From assembly GCF_012396235.1 (NCBI RefSeq), contig NZ_JAAXPA010000010.1:124001-188000 (forward strand): a stretch of DNA of 64,000 bases, given 5' to 3'. Numbering within the stretch: position 1 is the stretch's first letter; each line of letters starts with the position of its first letter. A program made the position numbers and the translations under genes. Positions 61,599 through 64,000 of the stretch are shown in pieces. Origin of the DNA: Rhodococcus opacus (lineage in GTDB: Bacteria; Actinomycetota; Actinomycetes; Mycobacteriales; Mycobacteriaceae). Below the pieces are notes generated by a model. It made no database searches and had not been told where the DNA came from. It saw nothing but the letters and a program-made list of their open reading frames with translations.

Positions 61599-61775
61599 CT
61601 ACTGGCAGCCGCATCCGCCGCCCGCCGTCGCCGCCGGACCGCAGCACGTCGACTTCTCACTGTGATCGCAGCAGGTGGCTTGTCGTTCGGTGCTGCAACA
61701 CGTGGGCGCCGCAGCCTGAGGGGTTGCGTCCGTCCGATCCGTCGACGGGTTTTCGAACTCATTGGGGTTGGTCAT
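61599..61775 (-). CDS. Cys-rich metallothionein-like small protein
   Basis: 58 residues from ATG 61775, with GAGGAG five bases upstream. Polar N-terminal half, then eight cysteines in the last 33 residues arranged as PTCCS, ATCCD, STCCG and a GGGCGCQ end. Vicinal Cys pairs spaced by about 8-9 residues suit soft-metal or arsenite binding. Peptides with this pattern occur in bacterial arsenic islands and as N-terminal tails of arsenite methyltransferases. The frame is open upstream to 61910 but that part lacks Cys and a start signal. Probably a metal buffer; no direct evidence for which metal. Confidence 0.65.
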   Translation of the reverse strand: MTNPNEFENPSTDRTDATPQAAAPTCCSTERQATCCDHSEKSTCCGPAATAGGGCGCQ

Positions 61776-61860
61776 GGTGACTCCTCGATCCGTGGGGATG
61801 GGTACCAGAACAGACGGAGGAGATCGAGGATGGACGCACTGGCCCCTCGGCAGTAGCCGG

Positions 61861-62088
61861 TCAGGTGAGCACAGCGGCGGGTGCACCGCCCGGTGCGCCG
61901 GTGACGGCATACACGGCGCCGTCGGCGTAGGCGGTCACGTACAGCGTGCCGGCGGTGTCCGGATCGACGAGCAGGAATCGGTGGGGTCCGAACGACCCGG
62001 AGGTCGAGTAGTCCGCGCCGGAGACGGATAGCAGATCGCCGTCCGCGACGTCCCACAGGTCTCCGAACGGTCTACGGCCGAAGAGTCA
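61861..62088 (-). pseudogene. C-terminal coding remnant without start codon
   Basis: 75 open codons directly after the WhiB stop and in the same frame, without ATG, GTG or TTG until late. The translation looks like a genuine protein end: GDLWDVADGDLLSVSGADYS, then GPHRFLLVDPDTAGTLYVTA and YAVTGAPGGAPAAVLT. Upstream coding appears only in another frame (SAPSTPPVTDRPANTTLGID, overlapping the WhiB 3' end). It is read as the 3' end of a decayed, perhaps secreted, protein gene. Family not recognised. Confidence 0.4.
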
Positions 62089-62469
62089 ATGCCGAGCGTC
62101 GTATTCGCGGGACGGTCGGTCACGGGTGGGGTGCTGGGAGCCGAGTGGTCGGCGCTCACCGCGGTGGAGTCGCTTGGTGTGCCTTCGTCGGTCCGTTTCC
62201 GTCATGCCACCCCACACACCATAGGGTTCACCCACCGCGAGTGCGTGATCGCGGCACTGTTCGAGCACGGGGCAGGGCAGGCAAATCTGCCGGGCCTGTG
62301 CTTCGCGCCGGTTGCGGGCGTGGCCGCGTTCAGCGTCGGGTGAGAAGAACACTGCCAGATCGTTACCACGGCACGCGGCACGTGCCTGCCAGTCACCGGA
62401 ATCGCGTGTGACGTTGTCCCTGCGCGTGGGGGAATCGTCGAGGGGCGGAGGATGCGGCATCGTGTTCAT
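62086..62469 (-). CDS. WhiB-family iron-sulfur regulator
   Basis: 127 residues. Four cluster cysteines Cys33, Cys63, Cys66 and Cys72 (AACRG, ICLPCPVLEQC), and the GVWGGMTETDRRR turn (84-96) followed by a basic DNA-binding tail, as in all Wbl proteins. They bind a 4Fe-4S cluster and act with the housekeeping sigma factor. The ATG overlaps the stop of the ANTAR-protein gene (ATGA), and there is no separate ribosome-binding site, so the two are co-translated. The C-terminal tail is longer than in most Wbl proteins. Confidence 0.92.
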   Translation of the reverse strand: MNTMPHPPPLDDSPTRRDNVTRDSGDWQARAACRGNDLAVFFSPDAERGHARNRREAQARQICLPCPVLEQCRDHALAVGEPYGVWGGMTETDRRRHTKRLHRGERRPLGSQHPTRDRPSREYDARH

Positions 62470-62756
62470 TCGAACACCGCCGGCGTCGTGGGCGCCGCAC
62501 GTTGCGGAGGGACCGCAATGCGAGGTTCCTGCTGCTCTCTCCGGCCGTCAACGGCCGATGGCCTGGACAGGACGTGCTCGGCCGCGTTGGCCACGCTGGC
62601 GTGGTTGCGGCGGGCAATGTCGAGGAGAGCATCAAAGGCGGCATCCCGGCTGCAGCCATAGTGCTCGGCCAGGAGTGTTGCCGCGGCGGACAGTTGCGGT
62701 GCCCGCGCGTTGTCCGAAGGGTCCCGTCCGTCTGCGGCAGCGGTGTCAGTGGGCAT
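62466..62756 (-). CDS. ANTAR-domain-like small protein
   Basis: 96 residues from ATG 62756 with AAAGGA six bases upstream. Residues about 22-65 (SAAATLLAEHYGCSRDAAFD, then LLDIARRNHASVANAAEHVL) match the three-helix ANTAR RNA-binding motif, in which helix 1 usually reads QAKG-LM. The N-terminal sensor domain found in most ANTAR proteins is missing. ANTAR proteins antiterminate transcription by binding paired hairpins in leader RNAs. Operon with whiB. Confidence 0.65.
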   Translation of the reverse strand: MPTDTAAADGRDPSDNARAPQLSAAATLLAEHYGCSRDAAFDALLDIARRNHASVANAAEHVLSRPSAVDGRREQQEPRIAVPPQRAAPTTPAVFE

Positions 62757-63341
62757 GGAGAGTCCTTTCGCTGCGTACGCGGTCCAGGCGGCATGGGCGG
62801 CCACGCATCACCGCCGGCGCGGCGGGTTCTCTCTCCAGAGTCGTCGGCGAGACGATCGGAGAACACCGACATTCACCTAGTCATACCTAGGCGCGTGGTA
62901 CGACGAGATTCAGCATCCGGCCACGATGCGCCACGCGTTGCAGTTCACCGACGCCGTTCGATACGGCGAGTCTCGGCGATCGCCGTGCTGGTCGACTCGG
63001 CGGAAACGACTCGTCCGGGGGTGGTCGGGGGCCGACACCGCCGATGATTGGCGGTGTCGACGAGGTGACCAACGGGACGGCGCCGAGCGATTCCCCCGAA
63101 CCCGAGGCGGCGATGGCGAAACTGTCAACACCTCGATGCTGGGCCGCAACCGGGTGGGTTGACGCAGAACCGACAACGGTCACCCGGTGCGCCGGGGCCG
63201 GGATCCATCGTGCTGACACCTCATTGCGTGGCGACCGAAAGTCCGCACACCGACTGCACATTCCTCACCGGTGTCTGTCGACGACGCGCCCAGACAGTCG
63301 TCGATCCACATGCGGGTGGACCGGTGTGACCACGACAGAGG
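62757..63341. other. 585-base gap, no gene supported
   Basis: Open frames on both strands lack ribosome-binding sites and family patterns. Codon usage looks random with respect to GC at third position. Probably the promoter region of the ANTAR-whiB operon plus decayed sequence. Confidence 0.45.
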
Positions 63342-63689
63342 TCAGACTCCCGATGATGGGCTTCCGGGCACCGGGCTGACGGTGTCGCTGTCCCACGTTG
63401 TCTTCTGATCGGGAGTTGGCGGGGAGTGCTTCAAGTTCAGGGGCGGAGAGACGGCCTCGACGCAGTCCGCTGACGCACAGAGGCAGGTCGTCATGAGGTC
63501 GATGGCGATCGCCACGCACCATGCGTGATCCTCGGGCCACCACAGATGCGCGCTCATTTCGCGAGCGGTGATGCGGCCGGGTTGGTACGTGCCCATTTCT
63601 GGACGAATGGCGCGGTACGCGCTGATCGAATGCAACGGCAGTGGATGGGCCTGAGCTGACCCACGTGCCACGGCGACGGAAGACCGCAC
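63342..63689 (-). pseudogene. Hypothetical protein fragment, possibly decayed
   Basis: 115 codons. The middle (SAHLWWPEDHAWCVAIAIDL, then MTTCLCASADCVEAV and TPDQKTTWDSDTVSP) resembles a small actinobacterial family with a WWPxDxxWxVxxEID core that I know only as hypothetical proteins. The first about 30 residues look unrelated and no good ribosome-binding site precedes the start, so the N-terminus is probably lost. Confidence 0.35.
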
Positions 63690-64000
63690 CTTGCGACTAC
63701 CTCACACACCAGTCGTCGCGTTCGGGAGATACGGGATCTGCACTGCCCGAAACCCGAGCTCGCTGATGGTGGCCCGTGCTCGGCCCTCGGTGTTACTTCC
63801 TTCGGGAAGCCGGTGTTCCTCGAAAGCATCGGGGGCCGCCTGGTGCGAAGCCCCGGGCGGCCCCACCTCCTCGTCCTCGGACCCGCTATGGTGCCGCCCG
63901 GTCGGAAGTCGAGACGGTGCTGATCACGCTGTTGCGTGCGGCGTGAGCGCTGGGTGAGGGGCCGCCTCCGAGTGGGTCAGTCGCGGATGACGGCGTCGGC
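63690..64000. other. End of window, no complete gene
   Basis: No credible complete gene. The last 24 bases (63977-64000) read on the minus strand as ADAVIRD followed by TGA and may be the very end of a gene outside the window, but eight codons are too few to name it. Confidence 0.25.

Noticed and set aside
60500..61700. A 396-codon + strand frame overlapping the SigZ-like gene
   Set aside because: Arg/Pro-rich alternative frame of the sigma factor gene without motif or start signal.

Overview
The window is GC-rich (most intergenic gaps included), densely coded, uses many GTG starts and ATGA/TGATG gene overlaps, and carries typical mycolata genes (WhiB, ANTAR protein, PknK-like kinase, cyclopropane/mycolate-type methyltransferase, HAIR-controlled dnaK). 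The tandem styrene/indole monooxygenase genes styA1 and styA2B (the latter a natural monooxygenase-reductase fusion) point to Rhodococcus, probably the opacus/jostii/wratislaviensis group. I saw no tRNA, rRNA, insertion sequence, CRISPR array or replication origin.

Layout. 1-5.7 kb: end of an FprA-like ferredoxin reductase, a relic of a SigJ-type sigma factor, a hibernation-factor-like protein, a LysR regulator divergent from a Glu/Leu/Phe/Val dehydrogenase, and an NDH-2-like flavoprotein. 5.8-13.9 kb: an organic-acid island with a CaiB-type CoA-transferase coupled to a CitE-type lyase, a second CitE-like lyase, a PrpF-type isomerase, a MatC-type dicarboxylate carrier preceded by a coupled 79-codon small gene, and two LysR regulators. 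This looks like CoA-dependent catabolism of a C5/C6 dicarboxylate.

14.2-39.4 kb is the main point of interest: a probable complete route for indole-type N-heteroaromatics. An operon of FAD oxidoreductase, cyclase-family (isatin-hydrolase-like) hydrolase and two-subunit 2-oxoacid:ferredoxin oxidoreductase is followed by a PaaX-type repressor, an anthranilate-CoA ligase, an SDR, StyA1, StyA2B and a dienelactone-hydrolase/SnoaL-like fusion. The last four match, gene for gene, the known logic indole -> indole dihydrodiol -> 3-hydroxyindolin-2-one -> anthranilate. After a PknK-like kinase come a gentisate-1,2-dioxygenase-type bicupin, a maleylpyruvate-hydrolase-type FAH protein and a maleate isomerase (one strand), divergent from a thioesterase, a two-domain 2-aminobenzoyl-CoA/salicylyl-CoA monooxygenase-reductase and a nitrilase. 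An AraC regulator closes the block. Together these would take indole through anthraniloyl-CoA and a 5-hydroxylated acid to fumarate and pyruvate.

40.7-51.7 kb: housekeeping and accessory genes (acyl-CoA-binding protein, CFA synthase-like methyltransferase, esterase, SRPBCC protein, methyltransferase, two decayed genes, a DrrAB-type ABC exporter, a class A penicillin-binding protein, a VOC protein).

51.8-64 kb: a stress and metal region. It has a dnaK-grpE-dnaJ operon with two HAIR boxes but no hspR, and a DnaJ that has lost the two middle zinc motifs. Then come a DinB-like protein, an ArsR-GNAT fusion divergent from an ArsO-like flavoprotein with three ATCGAT-N4-ATCGAT operators between them, a second DrrAB-type exporter with a coupled leader peptide, a SigZ-like sigma factor convergent with a Cys-rich metallothionein-like peptide, a coupled ANTAR-WhiB gene pair and several gene remnants up to the window end.
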